Positions 1 through 7,740 of a stretch of DNA of 18,161 nt are shown here, in pieces. The notes below the pieces were generated by a model. It did not search any database and was not told where the DNA came from. It saw only the letters and a list, made by a program, of their open reading frames with translations. The position numbers were made by a program, and so were the translations under genes. The stretch is from Alphaproteobacteria bacterium UBA685 (lineage in GTDB: Bacteria > Pseudomonadota > Alphaproteobacteria > Puniceispirillales > Puniceispirillaceae): the NCBI GenBank assembly GCA_002299005.1, contig DBMZ01000016.1:1-18161 (forward strand), written 5' to 3'. How positions within the stretch are numbered: position 1 is the stretch's first letter; each line of letters starts with the position of its first letter.

Positions 1-587
1 ACCTCTGCCGCCATCAGGCGCATCGGCAAATCTGAGAGATCATCAGGGTCAAATAAAAACGGCCCTGGCATCATGATATCGGCTAGGTGCGATATCAGAT
101 CATCAAGCCCCTTTTCCTTTTCGGCTGAGACCATAAAGACCTTGTCGAAATCCATCATCTCAGACAGCTCTTTGGTTCGTAGCAAAAGCTGTTGAGGCGT
201 CACCAAATCAATCTTATTCAAGATAAGCGACACAGGCCGGCCCAATTCTTTGAGGGAATTGATAATCGCAAGCGTGTCATCATCAATCTTTTTGCGCGCG
301 CAATCATGGAGCAATAACAAAGTGTCCGCATCATCAGCCCCCTGCCATGCGGCGCTGACCATCGCTCTATCAAGGCGTCTCTTTGGCTTAAAAATGCCGG
401 GCGTATCAACAAAAATAATCTGACTATTTTCATGCATCACAATACCGCGCACACGGCTTCTTGTGGTTTGAACCTTTGGCGTCACGATTGAGATTTTTTG
501 GCCAACCACCGCATTCATCAACGTAGATTTGCCGGCATTTGGGGCGCCTAATAAGGCAACAAAGCCTGCTTTTGTTTGTTCGCTCAT
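1..587 (-). CDS. era: GTPase Era (C-terminal part cut off by window edge)
   Basis: Era is an essential Ras-like GTPase that binds the 3' end of 16S rRNA and helps mature the 30S subunit. Reading minus from ATG at 587, 195 codons are open to the window edge. The GTPase motifs appear in order: G1 GAPNAGKST near residues 14-22, G2 region KVQTTRSRVRG, G3 DTPG, G4 NKID and G5 SAE. The end of the visible part, LPMRLMAAE, matches the start of the linker to the KH domain. The KH RNA-binding domain itself would lie left of position 1 and is not seen. The start codon overlaps the rnc stop as ATGA (584-587), which indicates translational coupling in the conserved rnc-era pair. Confidence 0.96.
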   Translation of the reverse strand, partial: MSEQTKAGFVALLGAPNAGKSTLMNAVVGQKISIVTPKVQTTRSRVRGIVMHENSQIIFVDTPGIFKPKRRLDRAMVSAAWQGADDADTLLLLHDCARKKIDDDTLAIINSLKELGRPVSLILNKIDLVTPQQLLLRTKELSEMMDFDKVFMVSAEKEKGLDDLISHLADIMMPGPFLFDPDDLSDLPMRLMAAE

Positions 588-1306
588 GAAGATTCTTTCT
601 GTTTTAACAACCGTAATAATTCACGCGCTGCTTGTTGTTCAGCGTCTTTTTTTGATGTGCCCGTTGCGTGCAATTTATATTCATCCGTCAGGCGCGCTTC
701 GATGGTAAAAGAGGGCGCATGATCTGGCCCGCTTACCTCTATCAGCCCATAGGTTGGCAAAGGATATTTGCGTGCCATCGCCCATTCCTGCAAGGCCGAC
801 TTTGGGTTGGCCTCACCATCATCAGAGGTGGTCTTTGTGATATCTAGATGGCGAAAGATAAATTGGCTTGCCGCATCTTTGCCACCATCGATGAATATCG
901 CCGCAATCAGCGCTTCTACCACATCTGACATCACCTTGTCTTGACGCGCCGCTTGGCCGGTCACATCGGTGATAATATAGGATGATAAATCGAGCGTCTT
1001 GGCAATGCCAGCCAGGGCGTTTTGTTGCACAAGCGCATGAAATCGCTTTGTCAAATAGCCCTGATCTTCATCCTTGAAATGATTAAAAAGCGCGTATGAG
1101 ATCTCAAGACCAAGCACCCTATCACCTAAGAATTCAAGACGCTCATAATGTCCCACAGACGCGTTTGGCGCGCTTTTATGCGTTAAGGCATCACGCAACA
1201 AAGTAATGTCTTTAAACTCATAACCAATGACCTCTTGAAGCGCTGTTGCATAGGCTGGCATCAAGGGCTGTGCGGCTTTTTTATCGTCTGCTTTATCTTT
1301 TGGCAT
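584..1306 (-). CDS. rnc: Ribonuclease III
   Basis: This is the double-strand-specific endoribonuclease that processes rRNA precursors and some mRNAs. It has 240 residues, close to the family norm. The signature ERLEFLGDRVLGL lies at about residues 55-67, with E55 and D62. A second acidic pair, D128 and E131, sits in SDVVEALIAAIFIDGG. These correspond to the Mg-binding residues E38/D45/D114/E117 of E. coli. The C-terminal dsRNA-binding domain begins around residue 165 and includes the KKDAEQQAARELL helix. The start follows the lepB stop by only 3 nt, and the stop overlaps the era start, so lepB-rnc-era is one operon. A downstream Met at residue 16 is a less likely start. Confidence 0.97.
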   Translation of the reverse strand: MPKDKADDKKAAQPLMPAYATALQEVIGYEFKDITLLRDALTHKSAPNASVGHYERLEFLGDRVLGLEISYALFNHFKDEDQGYLTKRFHALVQQNALAGIAKTLDLSSYIITDVTGQAARQDKVMSDVVEALIAAIFIDGGKDAASQFIFRHLDITKTTSDDGEANPKSALQEWAMARKYPLPTYGLIEVSGPDHAPSFTIEARLTDEYKLHATGTSKKDAEQQAARELLRLLKQKESS

Positions 1307-1309
1307 CTT

Positions 1310-2047
1310 TTATTCAATGCCATCGGCGATACGGTTAAACCTTATCGCAAATGGCCATTTCCAAATTTCCCAAAGACGTGCTGATTGATCGACACTAAAG
1401 AACAAAAATTCTGCGCGGCCGATCAAATTCTCATAAGGGATCGTCCCAATATCAAGAAAGCGGCTATCATTTGACTGGTCGCGATTATCGCCCATCATGA
1501 AATAATGACCTGCCGGCACCTGATAAACACCTGTATTATCCATTCTGTCACTATCGCTAAGCTCTTGAATAACATAGCTTTTACCATTATCCATCACCTC
1601 TTCATAAGAGGTTATCTTAACGTCTCGATAGCCGATAGTCGCTGTCTTTGTGCCAACCATACGGCGCGGCAACACCTTATCATTAATATAGAGCTGACCT
1701 GCCTTTAGCTGGATCTTATCACCTGGCAGACCTACAATACGCTTAATAAAATTCACCGACGGCTTTGAAGGAGGGCGGAAGACAACCACATCACCGCGCG
1801 CAGGCTCATCGCCCATAATGCGCCCCTCAAAGGGAATAGCGCCAAGCGGGAAAGAATAGCGTGAGTAGCCGTAAGAATATTTAGACACAAACAGATAATC
1901 ACCCACCAATAAGGTCGGGATCATAGACCCTGAGGGGATATTAAAAGGTTCAAACAAGAACGACCTGAAACTAAGCGCGATCAGAACGGCTATACCAATG
2001 GTTTTAAAGGTATCACGCCATGTTTCTTTTTGTTTTTGCTTCGCCAT
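1310..2047 (-). CDS. lepB: Signal peptidase I
   Basis: Leader peptidase removes signal peptides from exported preproteins at the periplasmic face of the inner membrane. The product is 245 residues from ATG at 2047. There is one N-terminal membrane segment (about residues 14-33). Box B IPSGSMIPTL carries the catalytic serine S41. The general base is K102 in FIKRIVGLPGDK. Box E, GDNRDQSNDSR, lies near the C-terminus. A TTG codon at 2053 in the same frame would add two residues and has an AGAAAG 5 nt upstream, so the exact start is uncertain; the ATG lacks a well-spaced Shine-Dalgarno. It sits between acpS and rnc, the common alphaproteobacterial order. Confidence 0.95.
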   Translation of the reverse strand: MAKQKQKETWRDTFKTIGIAVLIALSFRSFLFEPFNIPSGSMIPTLLVGDYLFVSKYSYGYSRYSFPLGAIPFEGRIMGDEPARGDVVVFRPPSKPSVNFIKRIVGLPGDKIQLKAGQLYINDKVLPRRMVGTKTATIGYRDVKITSYEEVMDNGKSYVIQELSDSDRMDNTGVYQVPAGHYFMMGDNRDQSNDSRFLDIGTIPYENLIGRAEFLFFSVDQSARLWEIWKWPFAIRFNRIADGIE

Positions 2048-2076
2048 TCCCAATGATACTTTCTATCAATAAAATA

Positions 2077-2475
2077 CTAGTCGTTCGTCTCAATTGTGCT
2101 TGCAATACAGACAGCAAATGCAAAAGGCGTATCATCAGATAATGTTAGGTGCAATATAACCGACGCGCCCGCTGTCTCATCAAGCGCCTTCTGACAACGT
2201 TTTGACAGCGTCACTATAGGCTTGCCAGCCGCATCATTCAAGACCTCGGCATCATGCCAAGATGGTGGCGGGCTAATATGGGCCGCAATCGCCTTATAAA
2301 TAGCTTCTTTCGCCGCAAAGCGTTTGGCAAGATAGGCCGTTTTTTGTCCCCTGCCCTGCATTTCATCTTGTTCTGCTGGCGTTAGGATTTTGGCGCAAAA
2401 GCGCGCACCATGGCGCTCATAGGCTTTTGCAATACGATCGCTATTGCAGACATCATTACCAAGCCCCAAAATCAT
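2077..2475 (-). CDS. acpS: Holo-[acyl-carrier-protein] synthase
   Basis: AcpS transfers 4'-phosphopantetheine from CoA to apo-ACP, which activates fatty acid synthesis. The product has 132 residues. The N-terminus MILGLGNDVCNSDRI carries the magnesium-binding D of the usual GxGxDxxxxxRI motif. The second signature, LAKRFAAKEAIYKAI, with its Mg-binding Glu, is also present. The start is set at ATG 2475 because an AAGGAG lies 9 nt upstream and family homology begins there. The same frame is open upstream to 2565, but that extension (Arg/Lys-rich) only re-reads the repetitive 3' end of pdxJ and is unlikely to be translated. It lies 19 nt downstream of pdxJ, a widely conserved pairing. Confidence 0.95.
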   Translation of the reverse strand: MILGLGNDVCNSDRIAKAYERHGARFCAKILTPAEQDEMQGRGQKTAYLAKRFAAKEAIYKAIAAHISPPPSWHDAEVLNDAAGKPIVTLSKRCQKALDETAGASVILHLTLSDDTPFAFAVCIASTIETND

Positions 2476-2484
2476 CAAACACCA

Positions 2485-2490
2485 CTCCTT
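2485..2490 (-). promoter_or_regulatory. Ribosome binding site that fixes the acpS start
   Basis: A perfect AAGGAG on the minus strand lies 9 nt before ATG 2475. It supports the short acpS model over the N-terminally extended reading frame. Confidence 0.8.
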
Positions 2491-2494
2491 GGGC

Positions 2495-3256
2495 CTAGCG
2501 CGCCGCCGCCATTTTGGCCCGCGCCGCCGCCATTTTGGCATGCATTGTCCCAATGGCTTCTTCAAGGCCGGTAAATAGAGCGGCCCCCATCAAGAAATGC
2601 CCGATATTCAATTCCTGCATTTCAGGAATAGCCGCAACATCGCTGACTGTCTCAAAATCAAGACCATGACCTGCATGCACCTCAAGCCCAAGGCTATGGG
2701 CAAGCGCGGCCCCTTTGGCAATGCGCGCTAATTCTGATGCGCGTGTCGCCTCATCTGGCGCATCACAATAGGTGCCGGTATGAAGCTCTATTATATCTGC
2801 CCCAAGGGCGGCCGCCGCTCTGATCTCATGCTCGCTTGCTTCGATGAATAGTGACAGACGGATACCAGCTGTTTTAATGGCGGTAAAAAGCGGGGCGAGC
2901 CTGTCTTCATGGCCCGCAACAGCCAAACCACCTTCTGTCGTCACTTCCTCGCGCTTTTCAGGCACGATACAACAGGCATTTGGTAATAGCGACAGAGCAA
3001 AATCAACCATTTCAAGCGTTGCGGCCATCTCAAAATTCAAAGGAATATCAATCGCTTCCTTAATCGAAATCGCATCATGGTCTTTGATATGGCGTCTATC
3101 TTCGCGCAAATGGATAGTAATACCATCTGCCCCCGCACGTTGTGCAAGCAAGGCGGCCGAAACTGGATCTGGGTGAATGCCACCACGCGCGTTTCGAAGT
3201 GTTGCGACATGATCGATATTGACGCCAAGGCGCAAGGGAAGAGATTTAGGGCTCAT
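2495..3256 (-). CDS. pdxJ: Pyridoxine 5'-phosphate synthase
   Basis: PdxJ condenses 1-deoxyxylulose 5-phosphate with 3-amino-2-oxopropyl phosphate to give pyridoxine 5'-phosphate, the last ring-forming step of DXP-dependent vitamin B6 synthesis. The 253 residues form a TIM barrel. Family hallmarks are LRLGVNIDHVATLRNARGG at the N-terminus, PDPVSAALLAQRAGADGITIHLREDRRHI, the FIEAS segment and VHAGHGLDF. The extreme C-terminus is unusual: it contains two copies of AKMAAAR, encoded by a 21-bp tandem duplication. This adds one helical heptad beyond what the family needs. acpS follows with its RBS just after the pdxJ stop. Confidence 0.97.
   Translation of the reverse strand: MSPKSLPLRLGVNIDHVATLRNARGGIHPDPVSAALLAQRAGADGITIHLREDRRHIKDHDAISIKEAIDIPLNFEMAATLEMVDFALSLLPNACCIVPEKREEVTTEGGLAVAGHEDRLAPLFTAIKTAGIRLSLFIEASEHEIRAAAALGADIIELHTGTYCDAPDEATRASELARIAKGAALAHSLGLEVHAGHGLDFETVSDVAAIPEMQELNIGHFLMGAALFTGLEEAIGTMHAKMAAARAKMAAAR
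2500..2541 (-). repeat. 21-bp tandem duplication at the 3' end of pdxJ
   Basis: Two adjacent 21-bp units (2500-2520 and 2521-2541) match at 19 of 21 positions, the differences lying at the far end of the second unit. Each encodes the heptad AKMAAAR (HAKMAAAR in the first copy read). The unit is a multiple of three, so the pdxJ frame is kept. The repeat ends only about 10 nt before the acpS RBS. Confidence 0.9.
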
Positions 3257-3303
3257 AATTCACCAAACCTTTTTCAAGATATTTTTGCGTTTTGATCATA
3301 CGC

Positions 3304-3930
3304 CTATTCAGGGTTTTTGACCACCTCTGAGGGCGCACCTGCTAAAGATGGCTGGCCTACAGCTTGCAATTCAGGCGCAACAGGCTCTTGGCGCGCGCGT
3401 CTTGCCTCCAATTTTGCCAGCTTTTTACGCGCCCTATGCGCCCGCCAGCTTGAAAGCCCCCAATAGGACAGACCATAATAAAGCGGGAATGTCACAATCG
3501 CTAATACAACCCCGCCTAGGGTAATCTTATAGAAAAAAGCCATCGGCATATCAGGGCCAACCGTCGCGCTTATATGCGCAAGGCGTTCTTCTAGGCCAAA
3601 TTGAGATACCACTAGCCCGCCGACATAATTATCAGCGGCCCAAATAAGCGGAAAACTCCACGGATTGCCCATGATTGTGCCAATCGCAGATGCAAATAAA
3701 TTGCCCCGCACAAGATAGGCTATCACGGCGGCTATGATGAAGTGCAGGCCAATAAACGGCGTCATTGATGCCGCCGCACCGCACGCAACCCCCAAAGAGA
3801 GCGCATGTGTTGAGGCTGACATGCGCGTTACACGCTCACGCAAATAGTAAAAAGAGCGCTGAAATCCCTTTTTAGGCCATAAAATATTTCTTATTTTTTG
3901 ACTGTATCGACTATTGCGACTACGGAACAT
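3304..3930 (-). CDS. DUF2062 domain inner-membrane protein
   Basis: This is a 208-residue protein of the DUF2062 family, whose biochemical function is not established. The N-terminus is basic (first ~35 residues). Hydrophobic segments follow at about residues 44-60, 62-75 and 130-155. The conserved small-residue stretch GVACGAAASMTPFIGLHFIIAA and the GNPWSFPLIW motif are typical of DUF2062. The C-terminal ~50 residues are Ala/Arg/Glu/Pro-rich and probably cytosolic. It starts 11 nt after the rsh stop (AAGG 9 nt before ATG), so it is probably cotranscribed with rsh and followed by pdxJ. A role in the cell envelope is possible but only inferred from the membrane segments. Confidence 0.85.
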   Translation of the reverse strand: MFRSRNSRYSQKIRNILWPKKGFQRSFYYLRERVTRMSASTHALSLGVACGAAASMTPFIGLHFIIAAVIAYLVRGNLFASAIGTIMGNPWSFPLIWAADNYVGGLVVSQFGLEERLAHISATVGPDMPMAFFYKITLGGVVLAIVTFPLYYGLSYWGLSSWRAHRARKKLAKLEARRARQEPVAPELQAVGQPSLAGAPSEVVKNPE

Positions 3931-3941
3931 AAAGCTTGGCC

Positions 3942-6068
3942 TTAGAAGGTGTAACGGGAGACGGATTCAACATATTTATTGGAACCTAGTACCGCAAGAA
4001 TAGATTGCAAGTGGCTGAGGTTTTCGACCTCAATATCAACCAAAAAGGTAAAGAAATTATTATCTCTTGTCAGGCTTTGGATGTTGGTAATATTCGCATC
4101 TAACTGGCCAATGCCCGCACAAAGCGCCGCAAGCGCGCCTGGTTCATGAATAAGTGTCGCTTTAATCTTAACAATTTGGTTGCGCACTTCACGCCTGTTC
4201 CACTGCACATCTAGCCATAATTCAGGCACTTCAACAAATTTGCGCAACGTATCGCAACCACGCCCATGAACCGTGATACCCTTGCCTGTGGTCACAATAC
4301 CAACCACATCTTCGCCCGGTAGCGGATAACAGCATTTTGCCACATGCACCGCCATACCATCCACAGCCTCTGCGATATCAAAGCTCGCAGCAATATTGGC
4401 AGATGGCTTGGCCTCAGTTTTTTCAGACCCGACGTCACGTTCAATTTCGGGGTGAACCCTAAAAAAGACGTCTTTTACCGTGCGCGTGCCCTCACCAATA
4501 TCTGCATAGATATCTTCCAGGCGCCCCGCGCCTAGGACCGTCAAATTATCCGCAATAAGCGCATCATCTAGCTCTTTTTCATGATAGCGAAACTCACGGT
4601 CAAGCAAGGCCCTGCCAACGCGGCTAAATTCGATGAATTCAGTCTGTCTTTTAAAGCGCTTAATCGCCGATTTCGCGCGCCCTGTTTGAACAAAACTTTC
4701 CCATTCAGGTTTTGGTTTTGCATCCTCATCGGTGATGATCTCAACCTGATCACCATTTTCAAGCTGTGTGGCCAATTGGCGGGCCTTTTGATTAATCACC
4801 ACACCTGTGCAATGATCGCCAATTTTAGAGTGCACCGCATAGGCAAAATCAACCGCTGTAGCGCCTTTTGGCAAGGCAATCAAATCACCCCTTGGGCTAA
4901 AGCAAAACACTTGGTCGGCATACATTTCAAGCTTTGTATGCTCGACAAAATCAGAGGCGGCGGTATCAAGCTCAATCAGCGACATCAAATCTTGTAGCCA
5001 TGCATAATCGGGTGCCGGCTTATCAACCCCCTTGGCCTTATAAGACCAATGGGCGGCAACCCCGCGCTCGGCCGTATCATGCATATCAGCGGTTCTGATT
5101 TGGATTTCAATCTTACGGTTCATCGGCCCAATAACAGCCGTATGAATAGATTTATAGCCGTTACGCTTTGGCGTTGAGATATAATCTTTAAACCGCCCCA
5201 TCACCATCGGATAAGAGGCATGAAGCACACCAAGAGCGGCATAGCATTCGGCAATGCTTGGCACAATCAGGCGAAAGCCCATAACATCTGCCAAATGCTC
5301 CATCAGCATGTTCTTGGTCTGCATTTTGCGCCAGATAGAATAAGGCGTTTTGCGGCGACCAAACACCTGACACTCAATCCCATTTTTAACGATATTATTC
5401 TGGATTTCCTGACAAATACGCGAAATCACATTTTCAGTAGAAGCCGCCAGAAAATCAAGACGGTTCATAATGGTTTGACGCTGTTCAGGCTCTAATACGG
5501 CAAAGGCTCTATCTTCAAGCTCACGCTGGATATGTGTGAGGCCAATACGCTCTGCTAGCGGCCCGTAAATATCTCTGGTTTCAGTCGCGATGCGCACTTT
5601 TTTATCTTCACGCGCAAAGGAATCAATTGTTTGCATATTATGCGTTCTATCAGCCAATTTGACGATAAGAACGCGGATATCTTTACTCATCGCCACAACA
5701 AGCTTACGCAGATTTTCAGCCTGTTTGGTGCCTTCCGACTGAAGCTCAATACGCGTTAATTTTGTGACTCCATCTACAAGGCCTGCAACCTCTGCGCCAA
5801 ACAAAGTATCTAATTGATCAAGGGTGACATCACAATCTTCGACCGTATCATGCAGCAGGGCTGTGATAATCGTATCCATATCCATATGCATATCAGCCAA
5901 GATTGTTGCGACTGATATCGGATGCGTGAAATAGGCCTCTCCTGAGGCTCTCGTTTGGCCTTCATGCGCCTTTTCACCAAGCTCAAAAGCCGCAAGAAGA
6001 CGCGCTTCATCCACTGACGGGTGATACGCTCTTATGCGGCTTACAAGGTCTTCAAACGCATTTTGCAT
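3942..6068 (-). CDS. rsh: Bifunctional (p)ppGpp synthetase/hydrolase (RSH family)
   Basis: This enzyme makes and degrades (p)ppGpp, the stringent-response alarmone. It has 708 residues, the usual length for a long RSH. The hydrolase HD domain shows H49, H73-D74 with E77-D78 in HDTVED, and D140 in LADRTHN. The synthetase domain contains RFKDYISTPKRNGYKSIHT; the RXKD charge pattern is that of bifunctional Rel/SpoT enzymes, not of monofunctional RelA (EXDD). A TGS domain follows (VFCFSPRGDLIALPKGATAVDFAYAVH), then a zinc-finger-like HVAKCCYPLPGEDVVG segment and a C-terminal ACT domain. rpoZ lies immediately upstream, as in the rpoZ-spoT operon of enterobacteria. The only SD-like AGGAA is 14 nt from the ATG and partly inside a hairpin. 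Confidence 0.97.
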   Translation of the reverse strand: MQNAFEDLVSRIRAYHPSVDEARLLAAFELGEKAHEGQTRASGEAYFTHPISVATILADMHMDMDTIITALLHDTVEDCDVTLDQLDTLFGAEVAGLVDGVTKLTRIELQSEGTKQAENLRKLVVAMSKDIRVLIVKLADRTHNMQTIDSFAREDKKVRIATETRDIYGPLAERIGLTHIQRELEDRAFAVLEPEQRQTIMNRLDFLAASTENVISRICQEIQNNIVKNGIECQVFGRRKTPYSIWRKMQTKNMLMEHLADVMGFRLIVPSIAECYAALGVLHASYPMVMGRFKDYISTPKRNGYKSIHTAVIGPMNRKIEIQIRTADMHDTAERGVAAHWSYKAKGVDKPAPDYAWLQDLMSLIELDTAASDFVEHTKLEMYADQVFCFSPRGDLIALPKGATAVDFAYAVHSKIGDHCTGVVINQKARQLATQLENGDQVEIITDEDAKPKPEWESFVQTGRAKSAIKRFKRQTEFIEFSRVGRALLDREFRYHEKELDDALIADNLTVLGAGRLEDIYADIGEGTRTVKDVFFRVHPEIERDVGSEKTEAKPSANIAASFDIAEAVDGMAVHVAKCCYPLPGEDVVGIVTTGKGITVHGRGCDTLRKFVEVPELWLDVQWNRREVRNQIVKIKATLIHEPGALAALCAGIGQLDANITNIQSLTRDNNFFTFLVDIEVENLSHLQSILAVLGSNKYVESVSRYTF

Positions 6069-6084
6069 TTAGCTAAACAAAATT

Positions 6085-6101
6085 CCTGAAATCATTTCAG
6101 G
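6085..6101 (-). promoter_or_regulatory. Intercistronic hairpin between rpoZ and rsh
   Basis: A perfect 7-bp stem (CCTGAAA/TTTCAGG) with a 3-nt loop starts 1 nt after the rpoZ stop codon. On the minus strand it is followed by AATTTTGTTT, a weak U-rich tract. It could act as a partial terminator or RNA-processing barrier between rpoZ and rsh. Its 3' arm also contains the AGG of the only SD-like sequence before rsh. Confidence 0.5.
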
Positions 6102-6102
6102 T

Positions 6103-6525
6103 TTAATCATCACCCTCAAGTGTGACAAGGTCAACATCTTCAAAGCCTGAAACTTCTTCAGATGGGGCATCTTCCAATGAGCCAACCTGCATACCAGCAT
6201 CGCCATAGGCTTCGTCTGATGCGGCGCCAACCATTTCATCAAGGTCGATTTTCGCCATTTCAGCCGCTTCATCAGATGAACGCTCATGCTCTTCATTCTG
6301 GTTCAAACGCTGCATGTTCTTGATAATACCGTCGCGCATACGCTCTGGCTCAATTGTCTCATCAGCAATCTCACGCAGGGCAACCACTGGGTTTTTGTCA
6401 TTATCACGGTCAATCGTCAGCAATTCGCCCTTTTGAATTGAACGCGCGCGCTGGGCAGCTGTCAGCACCAAATCAAAACGATTTGGGATTTTTTCGATAC
6501 AATCTTCAACGGTTACGCGTGCCAT
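6103..6525 (-). CDS. rpoZ: DNA-directed RNA polymerase omega subunit
   Basis: Omega helps assembly of the RNA polymerase core by clamping the beta' subunit and is often a ppGpp contact. The N-terminal ~60 residues are highly typical: [28 protein letters not shown], the [15 protein letters not shown] segment, and basic residues before it. The protein has 140 residues, longer than E. coli omega (about 90). The extra C-terminal ~60 residues are strongly acidic (many Asp/Glu, few Lys/Arg), a tail common in alphaproteobacterial omegas. AAGGAG lies 8 nt before the ATG. It is upstream of rsh in the same direction. The gap to folK (6526-6601) holds a weak -10-like TGTAAT and an AT-rich palindrome. 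Confidence 0.95.
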   Translation of the reverse strand: MARVTVEDCIEKIPNRFDLVLTAAQRARSIQKGELLTIDRDNDKNPVVALREIADETIEPERMRDGIIKNMQRLNQNEEHERSSDEAAEMAKIDLDEMVGAASDEAYGDAGMQVGSLEDAPSEEVSGFEDVDLVTLEGDD

Positions 6526-6601
6526 TTCTCATGCTCCTTCGTGATAAGACGCTAGCTAGACGATGTTCATTACAGATTTCCCCACAAAAAAGCAAGCTTT
6601 T

Positions 6602-7099
6602 TTAGGCTTTTGGCCGAATATCTTGCCCTTCTGGCATTTCATCTATCAGGGTTGAAACATCTTTATTTAACACAGGGTGAACCCAATCAGGGTCAATATC
6701 TTGGATTGGCAATAACACAAAGGCCCTGAGATGCATGCGCGGATGCGGTAAAATGATGGCCTCATCATCTCTGACAAGCCCCTGATAATCAATCAGATCA
6801 AGGTCAAGAATACGCGCCTCATTGCGGATATTGCGGACACGCCCGAAATTCGCCTCGATATAATGCAATCTTGCCAATAGGTCGGTTTCAGACAGGTTTG
6901 TTTTCACCTGCATAACCGCATTCAAAAACCATGGCTGATCAGAGATAGGCACCGGGGCTGTCTCGAACCACTGGCTGCATTTTTCGATTATCAACGCCTC
7001 TTGGCCGAGCGCCTCTCTGGCATCAGCCATCACAGCCTCTAGCGTCTCATAGCCATCTGGAATCAAATTGCCTCCAATAGCAACAAAAGCAGTATTCAT
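6602..7099 (-). CDS. folK: 2-amino-4-hydroxy-6-hydroxymethyldihydropteridine pyrophosphokinase (HPPK)
   Basis: FolK transfers pyrophosphate from ATP to 6-hydroxymethyl-7,8-dihydropterin in folate synthesis. The 165 residues show the family pattern: AFVAIGGNL at the N-terminus, SQWFETAPVPISDQPWFLNAVMQV, then the signature RNEARILDLDLIDY (the RxxR-R-DLDLI element that binds ATP and Mg) and LPHPRMHLRAFVLLPIQDIDP. The start ATG at 7099 has GAGGAG 8 nt upstream. It is divergent from the NYN-domain gene across a 108-bp AT-rich spacer. It stands alone in the pathway here; no other fol gene is in the window. Confidence 0.95.
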   Translation of the reverse strand: MNTAFVAIGGNLIPDGYETLEAVMADAREALGQEALIIEKCSQWFETAPVPISDQPWFLNAVMQVKTNLSETDLLARLHYIEANFGRVRNIRNEARILDLDLIDYQGLVRDDEAIILPHPRMHLRAFVLLPIQDIDPDWVHPVLNKDVSTLIDEMPEGQDIRPKA

Positions 7100-7122
7100 A
7101 ATGGACGCTCCTCAATCCGCGC

Positions 7123-7152
7123 TTTACAGACAGAATTTTTTACATCTATAGT
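7123..7152 (+). promoter_or_regulatory. Candidate sigma-70-type promoter for the NYN-UDG pair
   Basis: TTTACA (7123-7128) and TATAGT (7147-7152) are separated by 18 bp in the divergent spacer and point toward the plus-strand NYN gene. The match is good by eye, but the spacer is AT-rich and other -10-like strings occur. Confidence 0.4.
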
Positions 7153-7207
7153 TTTAGGCATTACCAAAAAGTCTTTTTTACACATTTTATTATTTAAAGG
7201 ATTACCG

Positions 7208-7732
7208 ATGTCTTTTCCACAAAGAACCGCTTTATTTATCGATGGTTCAAACTTCTTTGCCACCACAAAATTGCTTGATTTGGATATTGATTATTCAGCG
7301 ATGCTAGCCGAATTTGCCAGCAAGGGCGATATGGTGCGCGCCTATTATTACACAGCCCTGCCAGATGCTAATGAGCCATCTCCCATTCGCAAGCTGATTG
7401 ATTTCCTCGATTATAATGGCTTTCAGGTGGTCTCGAAGCAAACACGCGAATTCATTGACCCTGCCACAGGTAAAAAGCGCATTAAGGGCAATATGGATAT
7501 GGAATTGGCGCTAGATATGCTAAAATTAGCGCCTCATATCGACCATGCGTTTTTGTTCTCAGGTGATGGCGATTTTTGCCGCTTGTTACAAGAAGTCCAA
7601 GATTTAGGTGTGAAAGTCACCGTCGTCTCATCGACGAACACATCACCTGTCATGGTCGCTGATGCTTTGCGTCGTAAGGCTGATCATTTCATCGAATTGC
7701 AAGATATCGCACCCCTCATCACAAGAGGGTAG
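7208..7732 (+). CDS. NYN domain (LabA-like, PIN-fold) protein, putative ribonuclease
   Basis: This is a 174-residue single-domain protein of the NYN/LabA family, a PIN-like nuclease fold associated with RNA cleavage in several characterised members; the function of this one is unknown. Acidic residues expected for the metal site are present: D12 in LFIDGSNFF, the Asp residues of GNMDMELALDML and the Asp residues of FLFSGDGDFCRLL. The segment VKVTVVSSTNTSPVMVADALRRKADHFIEL completes the Rossmann-like fold. AAAGGA sits 6 nt before the ATG. The stop is 8 nt before the UDG start, so the two genes are almost certainly cotranscribed. That points to a shared nucleic-acid role, which is inference. 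Confidence 0.88.
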   Translation: MSFPQRTALFIDGSNFFATTKLLDLDIDYSAMLAEFASKGDMVRAYYYTALPDANEPSPIRKLIDFLDYNGFQVVSKQTREFIDPATGKKRIKGNMDMELALDMLKLAPHIDHAFLFSGDGDFCRLLQEVQDLGVKVTVVSSTNTSPVMVADALRRKADHFIELQDIAPLITRG

Positions 7733-7740
7733 GATCCGCT

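Noticed and set aside
2476..2565. N-terminal extension of acpS with Lys/Arg/Trp-rich repeats
   Set aside because: It only re-reads the pdxJ 3' repeat in another frame; a perfect SD and family homology both place the start at 2475.
4581..4997. 138-codon open frame on the plus strand
   Set aside because: It is a shadow of the rsh gene on the opposite strand.
6586..6603. AAAAAAGCAAGCTTTTTT palindrome as a terminator
   Set aside because: It has only two G-C pairs in the stem, no real loop and overlaps the folK stop; too weak to call.
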